From positions 326,439 through 390,438 of the forward strand of contig KB722739.1 of the NCBI GenBank assembly GCA_000349905.1: a stretch of 64,000 nucleotides of DNA. The letters are read 5' to 3'. The notes below the pieces were generated by a model. The model did not search any database and had not been told where the DNA came from. It saw only the letters and a list, made by a program, of their open reading frames with translations. The number at the start of each line of letters is the position of its first letter. Position 1 is the stretch's first letter. This document shows, piece after piece, positions 24,640-33,144 of this stretch. A program made the position numbers and the translations under genes. The DNA comes from Volvariella volvacea V23 (taxonomy: Eukaryota > Basidiomycota > Agaricomycetes > Agaricales > Pluteaceae).

Positions 24640-25930
24640 GTGGGTAGGACTAGCACTTCGAGTCGATAGCCGGCCTTTCCTGTGATATGCGTGATGTGGT
24701 CTTTGACTGTGCGTTGAAGATGGGTGATAGTGTAAGCAGTGTAGGCACGAGGTGTGCGGTTCGTAGAACCTCTGCAGACCTTGAGCTGGTGATTGGCTTA
24801 AGCGAGGCAACGTTAATAGTTCCTGTCCAACGCCTCTGTAGAACGAAAAGGCGGGGTATCTGATATTCACCAGCTAGGAGGAAGGGGGAAGAGGGAGAGT
24901 CACCCACCAACGGCATGCCAGAACCACAACGAGGAGAGAACGAGGTACCGAAGAAAAAGAAGAAACGTGTCCGAAGAACGTGATAGAGTGTCAGTCAAGC
25001 TTTGGAGTACAATGGATTTTACTCACTATTGAGCTCCACAAATGCGTCTTCTGAGCGAGGATCAAACTCGTGAGGAATTGATAGAAGGAAGAAGGGTATT
25101 GATTCTGGACGATGCGGCGCGTTGTCTGTGATGGTGCACTATGGATCGGTGGTAGTGGTAGCTCGTGCAGAAAATTATAACACATAGCTCGTGGAGTGGA
25201 GATATTGTTCGAGTCTTTGTATTAGCTTCAGCAGATGGATTTGACGAGGAAAATGCTAAATTCAAAGGAGTAGTAAGCGGAGTGATCATGACGAAGTCGA
25301 CCCGACGTAAAACGCACAACTCACTGCGCTCGTAAACGCATACAGCGCTATTCACCACTGGATAACACTGCATACCTTTACGGAGCAGCTGTACTTGATT
25401 TCGCATGTTGCGACCTGGGAGATCTCAAAGTCCCTCGAGAGATTACCCTCCCTCCTTATTGGACAACATACCTGGGACGTGCGACCAAATCCAAGATGAA
25501 TACACCACCGAATATTGTCAGTGATTGTGATCGAAATGGCCTGTAAGCGTCAAAGACACCTAATTGACTCGCAAAATCTGACAACGTACGGTGAGTGACA
25601 AGATATCGATTCTGATCAAGCGAAGCGCCAAGATACGCACCTACGGCTGGGTTCCATGACTACTAATCGCTTGCCGTACTTTAATCGGCCCTTTATGAGG
25701 TAGAGTCAGTGTACGATTGGAAACAATGATATTACAAAAACGCATATAGGCATTTGTAAGTACAGGCATGTTTACTCACCACACGATGCCTTGAGCAGTG
25801 GCACTAGATGGGACGGGCAGGAAAGAGACACCTTGCCTACACACAGAGAATCACAATGAGGCCTGCAGAGTTAAAGACGATGCGAAGCTCATCTTGTTGG
25901 AGGTAGTCGTGCGCCATGTCCGACGACGTG

Positions 25931-25977
25931 CCAAACGCTGCTTGCTCGACTGAACCAATCGAGCAAGCGGTGTTTGG
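25931..25977. repeat. Hairpin H1a: 19-bp stem, 9-base loop
   Basis: The arms 25931-25949 and 25959-25977 pair along all 19 positions, with two G.T pairs, around the loop CTGAACCAA. It sits within a 73-base direct repeat (25906-25979) whose second copy lies 162 bases downstream. Confidence 0.85.
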
Positions 25978-25980
25978 GAC

Positions 25981-26023
25981 ATTTATCGCCTTTAATCGAG
26001 GAAATCAATCGAAGGCAATAAAT
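25981..26023. repeat. Hairpin H2 directly after H1a
   Basis: Arms 25981-25999 and 26009-26023 form ATTTAT/ATAAAT, GCCTT/AAGGC and CGA/TCG pairings with one mismatch and a 4-base bulge. It starts three bases after H1a ends. Weaker than the other hairpins and could be chance. Confidence 0.5.
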
Positions 26024-26067
26024 ATCTAACTTGTCTCTATGAAATCGATTGCTGTCTAGTGCGGTGT

Positions 26068-26140
26068 GTCGTGCGTCGTGTCCGACAATGTGCTATATAC
26101 TGCTTGCTCCACTGGGTCAGCCAAGCGAACAATATATGAT
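26068..26140. repeat. Second copy of the H1 direct repeat, with diverged hairpin H1b
   Basis: Aligns without gaps to 25906-25978, sharing GTCGTGCG, GTCCGAC and CTGCTTGCTC. Its arms still pair at 13 of 16 positions counting one G.T. The outer stem has changed on both sides, from AAAC/GTTT in H1a to ATATA/TATAT here, so pairing is kept while sequence differs. Confidence 0.6.
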
Positions 26141-27394
26141 CAAGGCGGACCAGGCTCAGAATTGACTGAAATGAGGACAAGCGAGGTGTTGGGAAGGTCA
26201 CTGGGGCCAGGCCTGGAACGGCAGTTGACACATCGAGTTCAGGTTGTAAAAGACGGAAAAGGAGTGCCTGTTTGGGATCTAATTGTACGCAATGCGCGGT
26301 GGAATGCTTGAACTATATACGTACCAGATGTCAGAGAGCAGAGGTTTGCATAATACGCTCGCCGTTTAAACTATTTTCGCCAAGAGAAACATGTAGTCCC
26401 TTTGCAGCCGACGAGAATCCTCAAATCTAATTCAATGCCGTATAGAATACATCCTGTATCCAAACAGATTATTTTAGTTTCGGTGGATGGAAACGCGGAA
26501 CATACCAAAGTGACAGGCACAAAAGGGTGTGCGGGCGAAGTAAATGTTCGAGCAAGGGGGTAGAAACCATAGAACGGTGATTTTATTGAGATTTTTAGCT
26601 ATCCTCGGGCGTCAGATAAACCTCATAAGCACACGAAGGTGAAAAATGAATGATATATCTAGAGTATATGCGCATCGAGCCGATATAAACAAAGTGAGAT
26701 TACTAGCCACTAATCTTCAGCATTCATAAAAGCCGAACCCAACAAAAACTTACTTACTGCTAAAGGGTTCCACGAATTATTGCGAACACGACCATGGGCA
26801 TTGATCCCGTCTTTACGAATTCGTATCGCTATGAAAGTAGTTTATATCGAGAGATGTCGGCGCATGCACATGTTCCACGCTAAACAGCGCACATTGTCGC
26901 CGCGAGAAGAGCCATCAACAAGACAAGGGAGCACTTTTTTGATTGAATTTTAAGAAAACCGATCAGCACCACGGATTTAAAGGTGGTGCAGCACCTACCC
27001 TTGATGTGACGCTTATCAGGCCCGCATGGTAGATAGAATGCCCAGAACTCAACGTGTCTAAAGAGTAGTAAGCAAAATGCGAGCAACTGTCAATCGAAGT
27101 TCAGAATACAATAGACTTTACTCGCCGATGAGCTCGGTTCTGGAGAGGATCCTCAGAAGCCAATCTTAACAAAAGTGAGGAAGCTGAAGGCGCTCCACGA
27201 AGTACTAGCAACGTCTGCTCATTGCAGCAGTCATCGCATTTTCTTGCCCATGAATTGGCCTTGTACTGCCGATATGGATAAGTGCAGAGCCTTGGTATCG
27301 CTGGGAAGTCATCGTATGATCCGATGCAAAGCGAAATCAGGAGATCCCACGCCAGAGAGTCAGCAGCACTCTTCGTCACCGCGTATTGTACCCG

Positions 27395-27451
27395 ACGCTC
27401 CATGTCCTTTTTGTGTTACTGCGTCAGCAACGCAAAAAGGACATGGAGCGT
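27395..27451. repeat. Hairpin H3a: near-perfect 57-base inverted repeat
   Basis: The 5' arm begins ACGCTCCATGTCCTTTTTG and the 3' arm ends with its complement. There are 23 consecutive pairs (one G.T), then a single A.C mismatch and three more pairs around a 3-base loop. A second copy of the same length starts exactly 399 bases downstream, inside a longer diverged repeat. Confidence 0.9.
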
Positions 27452-27793
27452 ACGTTACTGGCGTGTCCTCATTTATGCTCCGAGCTCTAGTTGAACAACG
27501 TCAAAGAGGCCGAAGGACCGGGGTTACTTCAGAGCCTTGGATGGCAGGAAGTGTATTGTGGTTTAGGTCCCATCAGAAGTCGATCTGAATGGAAGATAGG
27601 AAGAACGAAGACGCACCATGAGGTGATATCAACATCTGCTTGTGCGAGCAATCCGCGCATTTGGCTTGCTATAAATTATCTGCGTTCTCGGTCTGGATAA
27701 ACAAAGGACCTCGGATGTCGCCGCGAAGGGATTAAATCGCCTGATATAAAGCCCAGGTTTGAGTTGGTAGCATCCCTCGTACGATACATCCCG

Positions 27794-27850
27794 GCTCTCC
27801 ATGTAGATTCTGTGTTGCCTAGTCGGCAACACAAATTTTACATGGAGCGC
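27794..27850. repeat. Hairpin H3b: second copy, 399 bases from H3a
   Basis: 57 bases, same length as H3a. The inner stem TGTGTTGCC/GGCAACACA is perfect. The outer stem CTCCATGT/ACATGGAG matches that of H3a, with a few mismatches between. Several paired positions differ from H3a on both arms and still pair. Confidence 0.85.
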
Positions 27851-28525
27851 AGGTTGCTGATGTGCTTTTTATTGTGCTCCGAATTCTAGTTGAGCGATAT
27901 GAAAGGTCAGAGGAGTTGGCATATCGCTGAGCTTTGGATGGCAGAGGTTATATGTTGACACGAGTCCAGGGTGGTGGGAGAGCAGTTTGGATTTGCGTAT
28001 CTTGGGGACGCGAAGGAGCGACTAAGCATTTGGGGTGCATGCGTGCGGAATTGGTGTTGCTATGCACGCAAAGATCTCAACATCGTCAGCACAAGCAGTC
28101 TTCACAATATGCAATGCGTGCCTGGGTATATGCAAATTTCTGAGTACCCTCACCTGGGACAGCACACATAACCACCTCTAGCTTCCGCAAGCACAGATAC
28201 TCCGGATTACGACCTAGAAAAAACCAAATTATCAACACAACACTGTCACGGTGAGAACGAATCCAGATATCCACCCACCTACTAATAGCACATCGCCCAC
28301 AGCCGCTCCAACGAGAGATCTGACAAGAGCAAGGAAAACCGGTGCATCCGCCTTGTTCTTAATAAAATCGCATTCGTGGTCAACCCCACACACACAACAA
28401 CCTCACAGACCGAGTTCTTATACCCAATATATGCACCTATTTGCCCACACCTTCCAAATCCGGCCCGGATACCCATTCTCCCAGCGTTCAAGGCGAGCAG
28501 CACAGCCACGGAGACGGAACACATG

Positions 28526-28607
28526 GGCGCTATAGCCAAGTGGTTACGGCGACAGATTAGAAATCTGTTCCTCTTTGAGGGCGCAGGTTCAAATCCTGCT
28601 GGCGTCG
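28526..28607 (+). tRNA. tRNA-Ser (anticodon AGA)
   Basis: 82-base cloverleaf. The acceptor arm GGCGCTA pairs with TGGCGTC (two G.T pairs), with G as discriminator base, as in serine tRNAs. The D arm is in TAGCCAAGTGG, which also forms the A box. The anticodon stem ACAGA/TCTGT encloses the loop TTAGAAA with anticodon AGA, reading UCU. A long variable arm (CCTCTTTGAGGG) marks a class II tRNA. The T arm is GCAGG-TTCAAAT-CCTGC, containing the B box. No intron. It lies between DUF7330 paralogues 2 and 3. Confidence 0.97.
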
Positions 28608-29111
28608 CGGTCGTTTTTCTTTCCGTCACCTTTTTGTTTTTCTGGTGGAGGGGCATGCGGTGGATCTGCCGGTGCAAGTGATTTGTTGGCACCCACTGCC
28701 GATTTTGGAGTCGGTGGGTGGTGTTGATGATGGTGCATACCAGATGATAGGGTGTGAATGGGCTGTCGGTGCCGGTGTCGACGCCACAATCAGTCCCCCT
28801 GATCATCGTCACGGAGCCTCGTGTGGTGTGCGATGAATGTAGATGCTGTTGAGCGGACATTATGAGCGCGAATTGGACCCTACACGCTTGGTCTGCACGC
28901 GAGATAGTGCTCACGCCGGCGGAGATGCAAAGATGTAGCATTGGAAAGGACTACAGAGGTGAAAACTATGAGTACACAACGAACGCGTATGGTATGGTGT
29001 TTTGAGAATCCAAGGGGTATACTAAATCACAAACGAAGCACACAAAAACACAGGAAATACTCAAAAAAATACAACGTCCATTCCCGTCCCCATCCCCACC
29101 GACACGCACAC

Positions 29112-30248
29112 TCACTTATTTATCACCCAATTCCACCAAAACTTCCACACCCCGTCCCACACGCTCTCCCCCCAAAACTGCAGCCTCACCAGCCCGCTGT
29201 GCACCTCAACCTCGACCTCATCGCCATACCACTCCTGCTCGCCCGCGCTCCATCCGTCCAGCTGGCCGACAAAGAAACAGCGCGTGAACTCGGTCTCGTT
29301 CAGGATGTGCGAGCGGGAGAGGAATTGCTTCGAGAGCATGATGTGGTCGTTCAGGTCCCCGGATTTGACGGTGATCGTGAGCGGGCCGGTGAAGGAGGCC
29401 GGGAGGTGGAAGGACGTGTAGCCGTCGAGGGCTTTGGCGGTTAGGTTGAATGGGCGGCGGGGGCGTGTGGGTGTGTGCTGTATGTATATAGTGTGCATAC
29501 GCCACATGGATGAGATGAGGGGTGAGGTAAGGGAGGCGAATAGGGGACTGGGACGTACCAATCGGGCGATGAGTGGAAATTTTCGGTGCTTGCCCTCGCG
29601 GACGTTGAGATCGAGAGTGACGGGCGGCCCTCCGTCGCTCCCTTCGCCGACCAAGACGATGTCGACGTCGATTCCCCCGTTCTCGACGTCCAGACTGAGG
29701 TTCTTCCTGTTTGGCGTTGGTGGGTTTCGCCGGTTGTTGAGGAGTGTGCCGGACGGCCGTCGGTTGAGCAGTGCCTCTGGGATGTGGAGGTACGGGTTCA
29801 CGGCGTGGATGCCTCGGATGGACGTGGAGGATGAGATCTTTTTGTCGCCTGGGGTGCTCTTTCTGACCACAGAGACAAAGTTGGTCGGGTTGAGGTTTTG
29901 TTGGATCTTGAGTGGGAGGGCGGACATGGCGATGGACTGTCTGGCGGTGGCCGTTACTGAAGTAGGCGTTTCGGTGGTTCCTAGCTCTGCTGCTGTGAAT
30001 GCTGGCGTGGGCGGCTGGACAACCGTGTCCTGTGTGCGCCGTGTGGATGTCGTTCCTACGAATGTCCTAGTTTAGAATGGGATCGTATGTCGTAAACCTG
30101 GCTCACCTTGCTGCCTTTGTCTTGAGATCGGGTTTGCGGGGGGTGGATACGGGAATGGGGGATCACCAAAGCCAGAAAGGCCGAGTGTGCTCGGCTGCGG
30201 GGTAGGTGCCGTCGGCTGGTAGCTTGGTGGAGGGGAGATGGACGCCAT
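29112..30248 (-). CDS. DUF7330 domain protein, paralogue 3
   Basis: Function unknown; third DUF7330 paralogue, in three exons. The ATG at 30248 (context CCACCGCC) opens MASISPPPSYQPTAPTPQPS. A first intron (GTGAGCCAGG...CGTAG, about 30061-30107) joins RQRQQ to GTTSTRRTQDTV. The core is NPTNFVSVVRKS, AVNPYLHIPEALL, VENGGIDVDIVLVG and FPLIARL. A second intron follows at the same place as in paralogues 1 and 2. Exon 3 starts HTPTRPRRPFNL and contains LDGYTSFHLP and FFVGQLDGWSAGEQEW, ending WNWVINK at the stop 29112-29114. The leader is shorter than in the other two. It begins 457 bases from the oppositely oriented Mob gene. Confidence 0.85.
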
Positions 30249-30705
30249 GGCGGTGGAAAGACGAGAGAGGGTGGTGTGACGGGTGAAATGAAAGAGCCCC
30301 CGGGCAGTTTAAAGCATTGCGAAGCGCTGTACAATCGGCTGGGTTATCTCATGCTGTCCGTGGGTAACACGATGCTTGTGACAGGGCTGGATGTGGAGGG
30401 TGCCTTTTGAAGATAAAATGGCGTTGCAGAGGGCTCCAGACTTGCGGCAGGGCAGGCACTCTGTGATCTGGTCGTCACAGGGAGGCCAATGCACAGCCGG
30501 CGCCAGCAGAGCCCCTCCAATGAAGCGGCCCAGCTGGCATCGCTGGCGTTCCCTTTGTGCCCCATCGCGTTGGTTGCGGGATTGCCGTCTGCAAGGAGAT
30601 GAGAAGCTCGGACGCAAATTGCCGACGAGGCTCGGCCATGTGGGCCTGCTGAGGTAAGCCAGGCTCAAGCTGTGGGCACTCTCCTCGCCAACTTTTTCGG
30701 TCGCG
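30249..30705. promoter_or_regulatory. Divergent promoter between DUF7330 paralogue 3 and Mob gene
   Basis: 457 bases separate two outward-starting genes. Frames crossing it on both strands have no domain. No TATA-like or named factor site stands out. Confidence 0.5.
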
Positions 30706-33144
30706 ATGGCTGCTGTCCTTCAGAGACCTCTGCGAGGCTCACGAATCTCCACCTTCTACCCCGTCAAGACTCTGCCCTCCCTTTCCTCCCTCGACAGTGC
30801 ATTTCAGCTCCAGGAGTACATTTCGCTGCTGATACGTCTCAATGTGCACGATGTAGAGACCATCACGTCGCTTCCTGGCAAGGGCACAAAGGACAAGGAT
30901 TTGGAGAGCAGCGAGGCGGAGGAGCAGAAGACCGAAGAAAAGGACGAAAAGGCAAAGGGAGATGTCGCTGTCGATGAGTCCTGTTGGATTTACGAGCAGC
31001 TCAGGTACGGACCTTCGTCTCACTGACCTGTTTTTTGCTGAAAAACCCGCCAGACGTCTCGCCCAAGATCTGACTCACCCGCTCATCACGATGCTGCAGA
31101 CTGAATGCAGCCGTTCGACGTGTCCAGAAATGAAAGCCGGCGAATGGCTCTACCTGTGCGTGGCCCACGGCGAAGGCGGAGCAATGGAGGTATGTCGTAT
31201 CTCTCGTAAACACCCCGCGTAAAATTCGTATTTTTAACGTCACCGCTCCAGCAATGTTGTGCTATCGACTACATCCTCCACACACTGGACAGCGCAACCG
31301 CGCTCCTCAACTCCCCACGTGCATTCCCCTCACGGTACGTCCCATCCCTCCACCCGGCCCCACCACCCAACCAACGCCCTTCCTCTTCCCCTCCCCCTCC
31401 CTCCAGCCTCCAGATCCCACAAAGCTCCAACCGCCACTTCTCCTCCCTCGCCCGCCGCCTCAGCCGCATCTTCGCCCACGCCTACTTCCACCACCGCGAG
31501 ATCTTTGAGCAAGCCGAAGCCGAGTCGTCCCTCTACGCCCGCTTCCTCGCCCTCACCTCCAAATTCGAGCTCGTCCCCGCCGAGTTCCTCGTCATCCCCT
31601 TCCGCGGATCGGGCGACGAGGACGAGGCCGGCTCGCGCGGCCGCGACAGCCCACCGCGAGGTTTGGATCCACAACAACAACAGCAGCAGCAGCAGCAACA
31701 GGCGGGAAGACCTGCACACCCCAGTCATACGCCCGCGCTGTGGGGCCAGTCGCTGTCCAGCGCAGGCGGCGGGACGTTCATCCGCCCGAAGAACAGAGGC
31801 GACCCGCCCGGTCTGTCCAGATCGAGCGCGCGCAAGGTCCGCGCGCGGACGGACACGATGGTGCATAGCGAGGCGGCGAATGTGGCGGAGGAGCTGGCGC
31901 GGTTTGAGAGCGAGGAAGGGGACGCGTTCCAGGTGTCGTCGCCCTCGTCTGGGTCGGGTGGGTTTGAGGAGGAGACGGGGAGGAGGGGGGAGGAGGTGGT
32001 TGATGAGCCGGAGGAGGTTGGGGAGAGGGAGAGGGAGAAGGAAAAAGAGGTGCTGTCGACTTCTGTGGTGAAGACTATTGAGATTCCGGAAGCACCGCAG
32101 GCGTCGGCGTCGACAACGGAAGCTGGGGCCATAGAGGCTGAAGTTACTGAAGAATCGAAATCGGCTGCATCTACGACCTCGGCGGGTGGTGTTGAGCAGG
32201 AGCCGTCTGAAACGTCAACTGCGGTCTCTGAGGACCAGCCGCCGCCTGCACCAGCAGAGCCGGAACCAGAGCCGCCTCTCTCGCTAGACGCCGAACCCGA
32301 GCCTGAACCCGAGCCTCAGCCTGAGCCTGAGCCTGAGCTTGAAGAAAAACCAAAGCCAAGGGCGGAGCCGATGATCCAGATTGTCATTGAGCCTGGCACA
32401 GATCTGCCTCCACGCCCTCCCGCCTCTGGCTTCGGCTCCAGCTCACGGGTTGGAGATGTAGACGACGGGAATGGGGACGGGACGACGACTGCTTCGCCGC
32501 TGGACGAGGCTGGGGTGATTGAGGATGATGAAGACGGCGAGGAGGATGAGGATGATGAAGAGGAGGGGGATGAAGAAGGCGAAGAGGGCGAGGGCGAGGA
32601 TGAGGAAGAGCATGGGAAGGCTGGGTCCGGGACGCCTGCGCTGTCGCTTACACCTGCTCCGGCACCGGCACCAGCACCGGCGCTCACATCTGCACCTGAT
32701 GAGCAGGCGAGGAGTGGTGAAAGTGCCGGGTCGGCGGATAGTTTGGGTGTGGAAGACCAGCTGGGTCAGGCGCCTGTTAGTCCTGTTGTGGAGTCTGCTG
32801 GTGCGGATGCGGATGAGGGCGAGGGCGAGGACGAGGATGGGGACAAGGGGGAGTACGAGTACGAGGTTGTGGAGAAGGAAAATGAGAAGGGCAAGGAGGA
32901 GGCTACGGCTGCTGTTGCAGAGTCGGCGGTTAAACCTGGACCTGGAGTTGGAACGGAGACACAGACGGAGACAACTGGAGAAGTAGGAGCGAGTTCGATA
33001 GATGCGCCAGCAGCGACGACAACGACGACAGCAGCAGTAGTAGCAACTGCTCCAGCGCCTGGCTCTACACCTGAAACCGCCACCTCATCCAACAAAAAGG
33101 AGAAAGACGAGAGCGGGAGTGAGAGCGTTTCAACGGACTCATAG
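30706..33144 (+). CDS. Mob4/phocein-type MOB protein with long acidic tail
   Basis: MOB-family scaffold of the phocein (Mob4) branch, expected to sit in the STRIPAK phosphatase-kinase complex. ATG 30706 opens MAAVLQRPLRGSRISTFYPV. The Mob domain includes LQEYISLLIRLNVHDVE, WIYEQLRRLAQDL, TECSRSTCPEMKAGEWLYLC, CCAIDYILHTLDSATALLNS, FPSR and IFAHAYFHHREIFEQ, with the Cys and His expected to bind zinc. Three introns fall in this part (donors near 31006, 31190 and 31334). After LVPAEFLVIPFRG the frame continues for about 500 residues of low complexity, with a run of ten Gln, Pro-Glu repeats, Glu/Asp clusters and Ala/Thr-rich stretches, to the stop at 33142-33144. Typical phocein proteins are near 225 residues, so the tail is unusual. 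It is continuous in frame with the domain, so it is probably real. Confidence 0.88.
31672..31701 (+). repeat. CAA/CAG microsatellite encoding ten glutamines
   Basis: Three CAA, five CAG, then CAA CAG, in frame within the Mob gene tail. Likely variable in length between strains. Confidence 0.9.

Larger units (their letters stand above)
24640..28525. other. Intergenic region with hairpin repeats and decayed coding sequence
   Basis: 3.9 kb between a DUF7330 start and the tRNA-Ser. On the minus strand, 24960-25917 contains coding-like pieces bounded by good splice signals, for example a frame ending YQFLTSLILAQKTHLWSSI before GTGAGTAAAATCC (25026) and FRSQSLTIFGGVFILDLV before GTATGT near 25470. 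I cannot join them into one consistent protein. Bases 24989-25036 and 27088-27135 align without gaps at 35 of 48 positions. A unit of 399 bases is present twice around 27180-27970. Four hairpins lie here and are listed separately. Most differences between copies are transitions. I read this as an old, degraded duplicated locus, not a functional gene. Confidence 0.5.

Noticed and set aside
24640..24870. Upstream extension of DUF7330 paralogue 2 to an ATG at 24870
   Set aside because: Open in frame, but the segment is unlike the leaders of the other paralogues, and the ATG at 24639 has a better context. It remains possible.
11128..26557. A 17-base word shared between 11128-11144 and 26541-26557
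   Set aside because: One such exact match is within chance expectation for a 64-kb window, and the flanks do not extend it.
28376..28681. Plus-strand frame reading WLRRQIRNLFLFEGAGSNPAG
   Set aside because: This peptide is the translation of the tRNA-Ser at 28526-28607, a well-known kind of false gene.
28282..28941. 219-codon minus-strand frame with PAGFEPAPSKRNRF
   Set aside because: It is the antisense reading of the same tRNA plus low-value flanks. No splice signals or domain support it.
31259..32071. 270-codon plus-strand frame and large minus-strand frames over the Mob tail
   Set aside because: They are shadows of the low-complexity, GC-rich Mob tail, with compositions dominated by Arg, Ser and Pro.
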